The position numbers and the translations under genes are program-made. A DNA stretch of 64,000 nucleotides. It comes from Gammaproteobacteria bacterium. Its GTDB lineage: Bacteria; Pseudomonadota; Gammaproteobacteria; Eutrophobiales; Eutrophobiaceae. The stretch covers positions 62,001 through 126,000 of the forward strand of contig JAURNW010000013.1 in NCBI GenBank assembly GCA_030829985.1, read 5' to 3'. Under the pieces are notes generated by a model that did no database searches, had not been told where the DNA came from, and was given only the letters and a program-made list of their open reading frames with translations. Numbering within the stretch: the stretch's first letter is position 1; the number at the start of each line of letters is the position of its first letter. Of this stretch, positions 52,083 through 60,517 are shown one piece after another.

Positions 52083-52643
52083 ATGCAACAATATTTCACC
52101 ATCATTTCTATTATATTACTTCTACTCACGAGCACATCGTGGGTACAGGCCAATGAATATCAATTAATGATATCGAAGCAGAATAATGAACTCACCGTTG
52201 AAAAGTCCGGCCAAGTAATTAAAAAATATCACATTGCCAGCGGAAAAGGTGGAAAAGGGACAAAACGATTACGTGGCGACAGCAAAACACCGCTCGGGGT
52301 ATACAAGGTAACCAGTTTCAAGGAAAGCAGTCGATTTCATTATTTTATTCAACTGAATTACCCAAATCTGATTGATGCCTGGTACGGTTACAAAAATGAG
52401 ATTATAGATGCCGAAAATTTTAAACGTATAGCGACTGCGTACAAAAAGCGTGAATCACCACCTCAAGACACAAATTTAGGGGGCTTCATAGGTATACATG
52501 GGCTTGGTGTCACAAATGATAAAAAACTAACAATCCATCAGGCTTTGAATTGGACCAATGGTTGTATTGCATTAACCAATGAGGAAATAAATGACCTTAG
52601 AAAATTCGTAGCTATCGGTACCCCGGTCATCATAAAAGAATAA
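52083..52643 (+). CDS. L,D-transpeptidase (YkuD family)
   Basis: The 186-residue protein has a signal peptide (ending WVQA). A YkuD domain follows with YHIASGKGGKGTKRLRGDSKTP as two parts, GIHGLG, and the catalytic segment NWTNGCIALTNEEI, which holds the active Cys and the Gly before it. Such enzymes cross-link peptidoglycan or attach proteins to it. The catalytic loop has ALT where many have RLS/RMS. It lies 71 bases before the lipoprotein gene that leads module copy II, in the same direction. Confidence 0.85.
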   Translation: MQQYFTIISIILLLLTSTSWVQANEYQLMISKQNNELTVEKSGQVIKKYHIASGKGGKGTKRLRGDSKTPLGVYKVTSFKESSRFHYFIQLNYPNLIDAWYGYKNEIIDAENFKRIATAYKKRESPPQDTNLGGFIGIHGLGVTNDKKLTIHQALNWTNGCIALTNEEINDLRKFVAIGTPVIIKE

Positions 52644-52713
52644 AGAATTATGTTTCTCATTAATCGTAAAGACTTATTCACTCATTGCTTCAAAAGATGT
52701 AACGGGCTTTCTG

Positions 52714-53196
52714 ATGATTTTGAATAAAAATCAATTTTGGTTTATCTCACTCTGTTCCATATTATTTATTATGGGATGTACGAATGAGGTAGAGCAAATT
52801 TATCAAATACAAACAAAAAAATCTTTCCAAAATGTAGTGCAAGATTCAGAATTTGCGATTACAGAAAATAACTTTCGCATTATAAATCGCTTGCACATTG
52901 GGAATGCCATACAGGAACGAGGGAATACTGATTTTCCACGAAATGAGATTCTGTTATTTTGCAACCTTACTTTAGCCGAAGAAATGTTGAGGGTAGCACC
53001 TGCATATATAAATTACTGTCCTTACAAGATAACCATAACTGATTCAAATGACTTTGTGACGGTAGGCACACGCCTTATACCGTCCAAAACTAGTAATCCG
53101 AAAATGGATGAAATATCGAAAAATATCAATAAAATATTACACTCGATGATAGAATATGCTGCGTCAGAAGACCCGTTTATTCTTGAACAAAACTAA
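52714..53196 (+). CDS. Lipoprotein leading PMF module copy II
   Basis: The 160-residue product has the lipoprotein signal MILNKNQFWFISLCSILFIMGC with lipobox IMGC when read to the Cys. The mature part holds FRIINRLHIGNAIQERGN and ILLFCNLTLAEEMLRVAPAYINYCPYKI. The latter looks like the DUF302-type fold (a TrpR-like or lipid-binding alpha/beta domain), with a Cys pair. The function is unknown. It precedes the channel gene by 18 bases and is probably part of the same operon. Confidence 0.6.
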   Translation: MILNKNQFWFISLCSILFIMGCTNEVEQIYQIQTKKSFQNVVQDSEFAITENNFRIINRLHIGNAIQERGNTDFPRNEILLFCNLTLAEEMLRVAPAYINYCPYKITITDSNDFVTVGTRLIPSKTSNPKMDEISKNINKILHSMIEYAASEDPFILEQN

Positions 53197-53214
53197 TAAT
53201 GGTATTAGCTAATA

Positions 53215-53958
53215 ATGAAAGAACAACCTGAACATAGTCTACTTCTCCGCTGGCTGATTTTAACCGGACTTATTGCATTTGCACTGATTATTGCATGGAA
53301 TAAAGATATTATTTCTCTGCTATTCAGTGTAGACCAAAGCAAGATTTGCTGGGTTATCGCATTGGCTTATCTTCTCGTCACCCTGCACTGTAGTGGTAGA
53401 ATTTACACGCTTTCATTACAAACAAATCTATCCAGAAAAGTTGACGATATAATTAAAAAGGAAGGAAAGCTGGATTTAACTATTGATGATGAAGACGTTT
53501 ATGTTAATTCCAATATCAAGCTGCCGGATTGCTTCATGACCGAATATATTAGAGATCTCCATTATCGTTACAAAAACAAAAATAATACTGAAGAGCCGGG
53601 CTCATCATCGGATTTAATTGATGTCTATGAATCCCGCTTAAAAGGTCCACAGGAAATCGGTTGGCTGGTTTCAGACATGATGTTAAAACTAGGTCTACTC
53701 GGCACTATTATAGGCTTTATATTTATGCTCGGTTCAGTCGCCAATATTGCAGATTTTGATGTCAGTGGTATGCAGCAAATTTTAAAACACATGAGTAATG
53801 GTATGGGCACCGCACTTTATACGACACTTGCCGGGTTAACCTGCAGCATATTATCCGCTATTCAATATCATATGCTTGACAGGCATGCTGATGAACTTAT
53901 CGAATTAACACGTCATTTGACACAAGTTCATGTCATTCCAAAACTTAACGGAAATTAA
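53215..53958 (+). CDS. MotA/TolQ/ExbB-family proton channel subunit (module copy II)
   Basis: The 247-residue protein has the same layout as the product of 20123-20821: membrane helices at about 12-35 and 45-62, a cytoplasmic loop with many charged residues, then MLKLGLLGTIIGFIFMLGSV and NGMGTALYTTLAGLTCSIL. The channel family signature is clear. It precedes the ExbD-like gene by eight bases. The two copies are paralogues whose loops have diverged while the channel helices have been kept. Confidence 0.8.
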   Translation: MKEQPEHSLLLRWLILTGLIAFALIIAWNKDIISLLFSVDQSKICWVIALAYLLVTLHCSGRIYTLSLQTNLSRKVDDIIKKEGKLDLTIDDEDVYVNSNIKLPDCFMTEYIRDLHYRYKNKNNTEEPGSSSDLIDVYESRLKGPQEIGWLVSDMMLKLGLLGTIIGFIFMLGSVANIADFDVSGMQQILKHMSNGMGTALYTTLAGLTCSILSAIQYHMLDRHADELIELTRHLTQVHVIPKLNGN

Positions 53959-53966
53959 TCGTACTG

Positions 53967-54560
53967 ATGAGTGTTAAAGATCGTCTACGCTCTGATCCAT
54001 TCACAGATTTATTGTTTAATGCGCTTCTGGGCTTCACATTTTTATTTCTAGTCGCCATTATGTTTATGAATCCGGAAGCAAAATCAGGCATTATTGATCC
54101 AAAAGCAGAATACATACTCACTATAACCTGGGCAGATAATAGCCCAGATGATGTTGATACTTGGGTAGAAGATCCAGAAGGCCAAATACTCTGGTTTCGA
54201 ACCCCCGAAGCTGGCTTACTGCATCTGGATCGTGATGATCGTGGCTTAGTCAATGACACGATTACTATAGCTGGAGAGGAAGTACAGAACCCGCTAAATC
54301 AGGAAGTTGTGACACTTCGTGGTGTCGTAAAAGGTGAATATATTGTCAATTTACATTACTACGCCTCTGAAACAGGCACACCAGTTGACGTAAATGTGAG
54401 ATTAGTCAAAGTAAATCCCAAATTGGAAGTTGTATACTATGGCACGGTTAATCTCGAAAAAAGAGGCGATGAAAAAACAGCATTGCGCTTTAAGATTGGT
54501 GGCGATGGAAATGTATACGGCATAAATTTTCTGCCAAAAAATCTTGTTGAACTTGGCTAA
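53967..54560 (+). CDS. ExbD-like protein with fused YfaP/DUF2135-like periplasmic domain (copy II)
   Basis: The 197-residue product aligns with that of 20825-21433 almost end to end: DPFTDLLFNALLGFTFLFL, GIIDPKAEYILTITW, SPDDVDTWVEDPEG, LHLDRDDRGL, NPLNQEVVTLRG, KVNPKLEVVYYGTV and RGDEKTALRF. The Asp in the membrane segment and the acidic DDVDTW and DRDDRG loops are kept in both, so these are likely functional. The acidic loops may bind calcium, by analogy with DUF2135-type domains. Confidence 0.72.
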   Translation: MSVKDRLRSDPFTDLLFNALLGFTFLFLVAIMFMNPEAKSGIIDPKAEYILTITWADNSPDDVDTWVEDPEGQILWFRTPEAGLLHLDRDDRGLVNDTITIAGEEVQNPLNQEVVTLRGVVKGEYIVNLHYYASETGTPVDVNVRLVKVNPKLEVVYYGTVNLEKRGDEKTALRFKIGGDGNVYGINFLPKNLVELG

Positions 54561-54586
54561 ATAATAAAAATACTGGAGAAATAACT

Positions 54587-55099
54587 GTGATATTGGGTAT
54601 AACCGGGATAATTTCAGCTTATATATTAATAGGCTTACTTTTACTTAGTATAAACCTTTATTCTAAATGGTCCTGGAAAGTAAAAGCGGCGACTATCATT
54701 ATTACGTCAGCATTTTATGTTGTGACTTACTATTCTTTTCCACCATTACTCGGTTGGCCAACAACTGAAAATCTACCATCACAATTTCGTTTGATTTCGG
54801 CTCATGTAGAACAGCCTAATAAAGAAACCGGAAAAGAAGGCTCAATCTATTTGTGGTTGTCCGAGATTGAAAATATGTCGAGTACATCTGAACCAAGAGC
54901 TTATGAGTTAGAATACTCGAATGAACTACATGAAAAAATAATAAATGTTAAAGCAAAGTTAGATAAAGATATTGCTCAACTTGGTGAGTTTAAAGATCCG
55001 GATGAAACAATGCTACAAACTAATGAGCAAAGAAGAGGTGTCAAATCAGTTCATATTGAATTTTACGACTTACCAGACCCTCTTTTTCCTGATAAGTAG
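54587..55099 (+). CDS. Conserved membrane protein of the PMF module, DLPDP signature (copy II)
   Basis: The start is a GTG at 54587 with GGAGAA upstream. The 170-residue product has two membrane helices (about 5-25 and 32-52), then LGWPTTENLPSQFRL, EPRAYELEY and a C-terminal HIEFYDLPDPLFPDK. It is a paralogue of the product of 21430-21945. The charged middle part differs while the three signature blocks are kept. Family unknown. Confidence 0.65.
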   Translation: MILGITGIISAYILIGLLLLSINLYSKWSWKVKAATIIITSAFYVVTYYSFPPLLGWPTTENLPSQFRLISAHVEQPNKETGKEGSIYLWLSEIENMSSTSEPRAYELEYSNELHEKIINVKAKLDKDIAQLGEFKDPDETMLQTNEQRRGVKSVHIEFYDLPDPLFPDK

Positions 55100-55112
55100 A
55101 GGTTACATATAA

Positions 55113-56600
55113 TTGAAAAGGACCTTACCTTTATTATTATTTGTATGTTTATCCATACTTGTTCAACAAGTATCTGCATGGAACACACTGACTGATAATT
55201 TTGATATCAATTGTCAACAAACCGCTAAGAGACTTGATTGCAATTACAGGCCTCTCAATCAGACATCCCGTGTTGATATAGAAGTTAAAGCAAATGATAT
55301 AATACTTGAAGCCAGCAACATCACTTCTTATCCAAGCAAGGGTGAAACAACTGCAATATTGTTCCTGGTTGATACAAGCGATCCAAATAGACAGAATGTA
55401 GTAGAAAAAAATAAATCTCAGATAAAAGAATTATTAACTGACCTAAAGCCCCACCAGAAAGCAGGGCTGGCATCATTTGATAAAACCATACGTATCCTAT
55501 CTCCTATAGGAACAACAACTTTTTTATTGTCTAAATCTCTTGATTCATTACAAGCATCAGGGAAAACAACGGAACTATATCGTAATTTAATTGAAGCTAT
55601 TGAAAAGCTGAAATCAACTGATGCCAGTAGAAAGTTAATTATATTACTATCAGATGGACAGGCTGAAGATAAAGCCTACTTCCATTCAGATGTTATCAAG
55701 GCTGCAAGAAAAAATAGCGTAGTCATAAATTCAATAGGATATCCAAGAACAATTACATTGTCGGTAGCTTTACAAACCATTAGAAGGTTAAGCGAAGAGA
55801 CGGGTGGGGATTATATTGAAACAGACATGAACTATAATCTGTCTTCAGATAAGTTAAACCCATTGATTAACAATATCGATAATGGTGGTTCCTTTTCTGT
55901 TGACCTTAATGTTTTAACTAATAATACTTCAACGCCCGATAAAATCACGCTGACACTGAAAACAATCAAAGCTCAGGAAAGCATAGATATACCGATCAGA
56001 ATTAAAGTTGTAAAAATACCTGCCGCTAAACAAACGTTAACATCAGCTAACGTCAGTAATGCACCAACTCAGGAAAATCTTAACAACAAGCAACCAATCC
56101 AGATCGTTACAAAACAGGCAGATAATCAGACCATTAACCTATGGCTTTGGTATGGTCTGCCAGCTGCATTTATAATTATTATTATATTTATTTTAATCAC
56201 CTTGTTTCTTTTATGGAATCGAAGGCCTGTATCAGTTATCGATACAAATACTGATTATAGACCTTATGCCTATTTAATCGCAGATGACGATAAAGAAACA
56301 CGGTATCCAATAACTCGCTCAATCTGGCGAATCGGGCGTAGTAAGGATAATGAACTTACACTTGATGATACGTCACTTTCAAGACGTCATGCAGAAATAC
56401 AGAGAAATATAAATGGCACATTCAATATAATTGACATGAACTCCATGAATGGCGTTTATATTAACAATGAAAAGGTCGGTAAAGCAGAATTACACGAAGG
56501 CGATGCTATCGAAATAGGAGATGTTTTTTTACGTTTCACACAACATGCGTCTGATTACTCTCTTGAAGAACCAACTGTAATGCAGAAAACAAAACTTTAA
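55113..56600 (+). CDS. Periplasmic VWA domain - membrane helix - cytoplasmic FHA domain protein
   Basis: The start is a TTG at 55113 that gives a signal peptide (RTLPLLLFVCLSILVQQVSA). A von Willebrand A domain follows (about 80-256): the MIDAS motif is DTSDP at 87-91 (last Ser replaced by Pro), and LLSDGQAED is near 178-186. One membrane helix lies at about 344-368. The C-terminal FHA domain (about 400-475) has IWRIGRSKDNELTLDD, SRRHAEI and NSMNGVYIN, the phosphothreonine-binding residues. It would link a periplasmic event to cytoplasmic Ser/Thr phosphorylation. It is the last gene of module copy II; copy I has no such gene nearby. Confidence 0.82.
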   Translation: MKRTLPLLLFVCLSILVQQVSAWNTLTDNFDINCQQTAKRLDCNYRPLNQTSRVDIEVKANDIILEASNITSYPSKGETTAILFLVDTSDPNRQNVVEKNKSQIKELLTDLKPHQKAGLASFDKTIRILSPIGTTTFLLSKSLDSLQASGKTTELYRNLIEAIEKLKSTDASRKLIILLSDGQAEDKAYFHSDVIKAARKNSVVINSIGYPRTITLSVALQTIRRLSEETGGDYIETDMNYNLSSDKLNPLINNIDNGGSFSVDLNVLTNNTSTPDKITLTLKTIKAQESIDIPIRIKVVKIPAAKQTLTSANVSNAPTQENLNNKQPIQIVTKQADNQTINLWLWYGLPAAFIIIIIFILITLFLLWNRRPVSVIDTNTDYRPYAYLIADDDKETRYPITRSIWRIGRSKDNELTLDDTSLSRRHAEIQRNINGTFNIIDMNSMNGVYINNEKVGKAELHEGDAIEIGDVFLRFTQHASDYSLEEPTVMQKTKL

Positions 56601-56624
56601 TAGATTAACTCATTCAGGTTTTTT

Positions 56625-57332
56625 TTATAAAACAGGTTTAGTTAAATTAATATAATCATTTATTAAGGTGATCATTTCTGACTTTTCTAATAAAAGATTA
56701 TCCTCACCAAACCATTCTTTTTTATTCTCAATTATTAATCTCGCAATATTATCAATCACAAACTCATCATTGTTCTTGCATTGCTCTGGCGCATTAACCA
56801 ATAATGATATAGCAGCACCCAGAACGATCTCTTTATGTTTTTGATAATTTGAATCTTGTGCGCCTTCTACTCGTTTATAAGAACTTCCATTCTCCGACTT
56901 AACTACTTGCATAACGAAAGCCATTAGCGTACTAAACTCCGCTGGGACGGTTATTCGACTAACTGTTGCCCACCTATAAAAATCGACAGGCAAGACCTCC
57001 CAATCATTATCTGCTTGTTCCGGATTTACAACATGTAATAATTTTTTTTGAACACAATCCTTTGCATGGATCCATAATTCATCTACCTTATCAGTTTCAT
57101 ACTCATCACTTCGTTTTGCATCGGGGTTTAGTCCAAACAGCAAAGGTATTGCTTCTTTATGAAGCAACCATTTGTCTTTAGACAACCATTTCTCATATAA
57201 TTTTTGAGATGTCAATTGCTCTATATCGTATACTTGACGCTCCCGTTCGCGCATCGTAACAGGCTGCACATGGTCAACAGATAAGCTTTTTTTATTATCC
57301 CTGGAAAATATTGATATTATTTTTTTAAACAT
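56625..57332 (-). CDS. Conserved hypothetical cytoplasmic protein
   Basis: The 235-residue protein has no signal or membrane segment. It has a basic N-terminus (MFKKIISIFSRDNKKS), the segment YEKWLSKDKWLLHKEAIPLLFGLNPDAK, and a helical C-terminal half (LIIENKKEWFGEDNLLLEKSEM). I do not recognise the family. It is convergent with the VWA-FHA gene and precedes no partner closely. Confidence 0.55.
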   Translation of the reverse strand: MFKKIISIFSRDNKKSLSVDHVQPVTMRERERQVYDIEQLTSQKLYEKWLSKDKWLLHKEAIPLLFGLNPDAKRSDEYETDKVDELWIHAKDCVQKKLLHVVNPEQADNDWEVLPVDFYRWATVSRITVPAEFSTLMAFVMQVVKSENGSSYKRVEGAQDSNYQKHKEIVLGAAISLLVNAPEQCKNNDEFVIDNIARLIIENKKEWFGEDNLLLEKSEMITLINDYINLTKPVL

Positions 57333-57355
57333 ATTCGTGACTATTTATACATCTG

Positions 57356-58153
57356 TTAATGAGTAATAATGTACTGAAGTTCTGACTGACTGAACCCCGC
57401 CATCAACCTGGCTTCATGATTTATTTTTTTTGATTTATTTGATGGCATGTATTCTCTTATTATTTTTTCGAATGTTACTTCTGGATCCAGATTTAATTTA
57501 TCACACTGATAACGATACCATTTTGTCCCAATTTGCACATGCCCGATTTGTTCATCAAGTATTAGCTCAAGTAGCAAACTTGTCTCCTCATCTTTAATTT
57601 GACGAAAGCGATTAATTAAATCTGGCGTAACATCCAGTCCTCGTGCTTCCATTATTCGTGGAACTACTGCCAGACGTAATAACAAATCATGCGCAGTTTT
57701 ATCTGCTATTTCCCAAAGACCGTTATGAGCAGAAAAATCTCCATAATCATACCCCAGTTGATTTAGCTGTTTTCTCAATAATTGAAAATGCCGGGTTTCT
57801 TCTGCAGCAACCTGCGCCCAATCTAAATAAAATTCCATCGGCATATTTTGAAATCGACAGATCAAATCCCAGACAAGATTAATTGCATTAAATTCTATAT
57901 GCGCAAAAGAATGAAGCATTGCCGCACGGCCTTCTATCGTTTGAATATTTCGTTTAGGTAAGTTTTTTGGTGCAATAAGCGCTGGCTTATCTGGTCGTCC
58001 CGGCTTTATTGATTCACAGTCTATTTTAGCCGGCGTTATGCCAACGTAACGAGACAATATAGTCTTGGCTGTTTTTTCGGATAATGACAATTTATCATCC
58101 AACTGATATTCTGACAAACATGCATAGGCGAGAGAAAATATATTATCACGCAT
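57356..58153 (-). CDS. DUF455 ferritin-like protein
   Basis: The 265-residue protein has the DUF455 pattern with Glu/His metal ligands of the ferritin-like fold: AHIEFNAINLVWDLICRF, VAAEETRHFQLLRKQL and DEQIGHVQIGTKWYRY. Such proteins are probable diiron enzymes; an annotated role in tRNA modification has been suggested for some relatives, which I cannot confirm. It overlaps the tilS stop by one base (TAATG), so translation is coupled. Confidence 0.82.
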   Translation of the reverse strand: MRDNIFSLAYACLSEYQLDDKLSLSEKTAKTILSRYVGITPAKIDCESIKPGRPDKPALIAPKNLPKRNIQTIEGRAAMLHSFAHIEFNAINLVWDLICRFQNMPMEFYLDWAQVAAEETRHFQLLRKQLNQLGYDYGDFSAHNGLWEIADKTAHDLLLRLAVVPRIMEARGLDVTPDLINRFRQIKDEETSLLLELILDEQIGHVQIGTKWYRYQCDKLNLDPEVTFEKIIREYMPSNKSKKINHEARLMAGFSQSELQYIITH

Positions 58154-59511
58154 TATTGAATCGCTTTCTCATAGCCTGACCATTCAATCTGGAATGATGA
58201 CTCTTGATTATTTGCTGAATAGTTTTTGTCAACACATAAGCCCGGAATAAGAGCTAATTCATTATCTATATAAATTAATGGGAATCTATCTCTTACCCAA
58301 GGCAGAACACCACTTTCCTGAAATAATTGTTTGACTGAAATTGAATGCGACTTATTGTGTGGCCGTATCTTTTCACCGCCCTGCCTATATTTTATTACTA
58401 TGCATGAATCCTTTATTTTTTCTTTCGAAAGGCCTAAACCAACATTTGATTTTGCAATGAGTACTTCATCCATTATTCTTAAAGGCTTGCTTATATCCCA
58501 GTTATATTCATTTTTCACATTATTTTTTGACATCACTTTCGACGCATATAAAATTCGCCTATACCGCCTTATTTCGACATCTTTCCAATTCACACAAGGC
58601 ATATTTTCATTTTCAGTATAAATCAGATCCGAAAATATATGATCAATGTGTCTGGAAGTGGGAGACGCTAGCTGTAGTTCTTTTAACCATGTAAAAATCA
58701 GATTTTTTTGTCTGTTGATACTTAACATTTTTAATGCATCAAGTTGCAAACTCGCAGAGTCTTCATTTAGAGCAAGCTTTAAATCTTCAAGGCCAATCTC
58801 CTGCAACAATAACGCACAATCTTGTTGATGCCTTATGATTCTCTGAGTTGTTTCACGATATGCAGGCCAGCGATGTTCGATCTCAGGCAATATATTTTTT
58901 CTCAAATAATTGCGATCATATTTTTCATTTGCATTACTCGTGTCTTCACACCAGCTCAAATTATTTTCATTTGCGTAAGATAATAACTGACTGCGATTAA
59001 CCTCTAGTAATGGGCGGGCATGAATACCGCCGGCAAAGCCTTTATAGACTGGCATAGATGCAAGACCCTTAGGCCCTCCTCCTCTTAATGCTTGCAGAAA
59101 AAATGTTTCAACCTGATCATCCTGATGATGACCTGTAAACAAAAAATCATCTTCTTCCATAAGCTCCGCAATAAGAGCATAACGTTGTTCTCTGGCCCAT
59201 GCCTCTATACTGACACCGTCAGGTGTATTCTCTTTAATATCAAGTTGTCTAAAGTCTAAACCATACTTCTCAGATTTTTTTTTGCAAAACTTACCCCACT
59301 CAATGCTTTTTTCCTGAAGTCCATGATTCACATATACAACATTAATTTTTTGTTTTATTTTATTTTTATTTAGGTAGACCAGATGTAATAAAACACTGGA
59401 GTCCATACCTCCACTACATGCAATCCATATATTTTTTGCATGTGGGAAAGCATTCAGTATTGTATCGAAATTATAGTAGGCTATTAGCTCTGTCGACATA
59501 GATTTAGTCAT
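58153..59511 (-). CDS. tilS: tRNA(Ile)-lysidine synthase
   Basis: The 452-residue protein has the PP-loop SGGMDSSVLLHLVYLNK near residue 33, FTGHHQDDQVETFFLQALRGGG, RNYLRKNILPEIEHRWP and a C-terminal TilS substrate-binding domain with KYRQGGEKIRPHNKSHS. It modifies C34 of the minor tRNA-Ile to lysidine so that AUA is read as Ile. It follows accA, the order of gammaproteobacteria. Confidence 0.93.
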   Translation of the reverse strand: MTKSMSTELIAYYNFDTILNAFPHAKNIWIACSGGMDSSVLLHLVYLNKNKIKQKINVVYVNHGLQEKSIEWGKFCKKKSEKYGLDFRQLDIKENTPDGVSIEAWAREQRYALIAELMEEDDFLFTGHHQDDQVETFFLQALRGGGPKGLASMPVYKGFAGGIHARPLLEVNRSQLLSYANENNLSWCEDTSNANEKYDRNYLRKNILPEIEHRWPAYRETTQRIIRHQQDCALLLQEIGLEDLKLALNEDSASLQLDALKMLSINRQKNLIFTWLKELQLASPTSRHIDHIFSDLIYTENENMPCVNWKDVEIRRYRRILYASKVMSKNNVKNEYNWDISKPLRIMDEVLIAKSNVGLGLSKEKIKDSCIVIKYRQGGEKIRPHNKSHSISVKQLFQESGVLPWVRDRFPLIYIDNELALIPGLCVDKNYSANNQESSFQIEWSGYEKAIQ

Positions 59512-59548
59512 ATGCCTTATTTAGATTGTATCCGCGAGATGAGAACTA

Positions 59549-60499
59549 TTACTGTTTAAATTCGCCAATTTGTCGAAATTTGTTTTGTCTTTGTAACACA
59601 ACTTCTGGTGTTGGCATGGATCGTAGCTGTTCCAATTCTTCAACAAGAGCCAATTTTAATTTATTTGCCATATCATCAAAGCTACGGTGAGCACCACCTA
59701 ATGGTTCTTCGATAATACGGTCAATCAATTTCAATTCATGTAATCTTTGTGCCGTAATACCCATAGCTTTAGCAGCTTCTTTAGCATTATCAGCGCTCTT
59801 CCAAAGAATTGAAGCACAACCCTCCGGAGAAATCACAGAATAAGTACTGTATTGCAACATCAACAAACAATCGGCGACACCAATAGCTAATGCTCCACCA
59901 GAACCACCCTCACCAATGACTGTCGCGATTATTGGCGTTTTCAATTCGGACATCACCATAAGATTTCTGGCAATTGCTTCACTTTGCCCACGCTCTTCGG
60001 CGTCGATACCAGGGTATGCCCCTGGAGTATCGATAAATGTCAGTACCGGCAGATTAAATCGTTCTGCCAATTGCATTATGCGTAATGCCTTGCGATAACC
60101 TTCAGGTTTAGGCATACCATAATTTTGTTTAATCCTATCCCTGGTATCTCGACCTTTTTGATGTCCAATGACAGCAACTGGTTTACCATCCAGCCGTGCA
60201 ACCCCGGCTATGATAGCGGGATCATCAGCAAAATATCTCTCGCCATGTAATTCTTCAAAATCAGTAAATATTCGGTCAATATAATCAAGCGTATAGGGGC
60301 GCTGTGGATGACGCGCTATCTGGGAAACCTGCCAGGGTGTCAATACAGAGAAAATAGACTTGGTTAACTCTCTACTCCGTTTTTTTAACCTGGTAATTTC
60401 TTCAGTAATATTTATCTCTTTATCATTACCGACATGTTTTAACTCTTCTATTTTTGCTTCGAGTTCAGCGATTGGTTGTTCAAAATCTAGAAAATTCAT
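59549..60499 (-). CDS. accA: Acetyl-CoA carboxylase carboxyltransferase alpha subunit
   Basis: I chose the ATG at 60499 ([20 protein letters not shown]), the conserved AccA start; a GTG at 60511 would add four residues. The 316-residue protein contains [63 protein letters not shown] and [17 protein letters not shown]. It transfers the carboxyl group to acetyl-CoA in fatty acid synthesis. It follows dnaE closely, as in E. coli. Confidence 0.95.
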   Translation of the reverse strand: MNFLDFEQPIAELEAKIEELKHVGNDKEINITEEITRLKKRSRELTKSIFSVLTPWQVSQIARHPQRPYTLDYIDRIFTDFEELHGERYFADDPAIIAGVARLDGKPVAVIGHQKGRDTRDRIKQNYGMPKPEGYRKALRIMQLAERFNLPVLTFIDTPGAYPGIDAEERGQSEAIARNLMVMSELKTPIIATVIGEGGSGGALAIGVADCLLMLQYSTYSVISPEGCASILWKSADNAKEAAKAMGITAQRLHELKLIDRIIEEPLGGAHRSFDDMANKLKLALVEELEQLRSMPTPEVVLQRQNKFRQIGEFKQ

Positions 60500-60517
60500 A
60501 CAGTTATACACAATTTA

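Noticed and set aside
55113..56600. Type VI secretion FHA component
   Set aside because: No TssB, TssC, TssK or ClpV genes are near, and the protein has a VWA domain and a signal peptide, unlike TagH/Fha.
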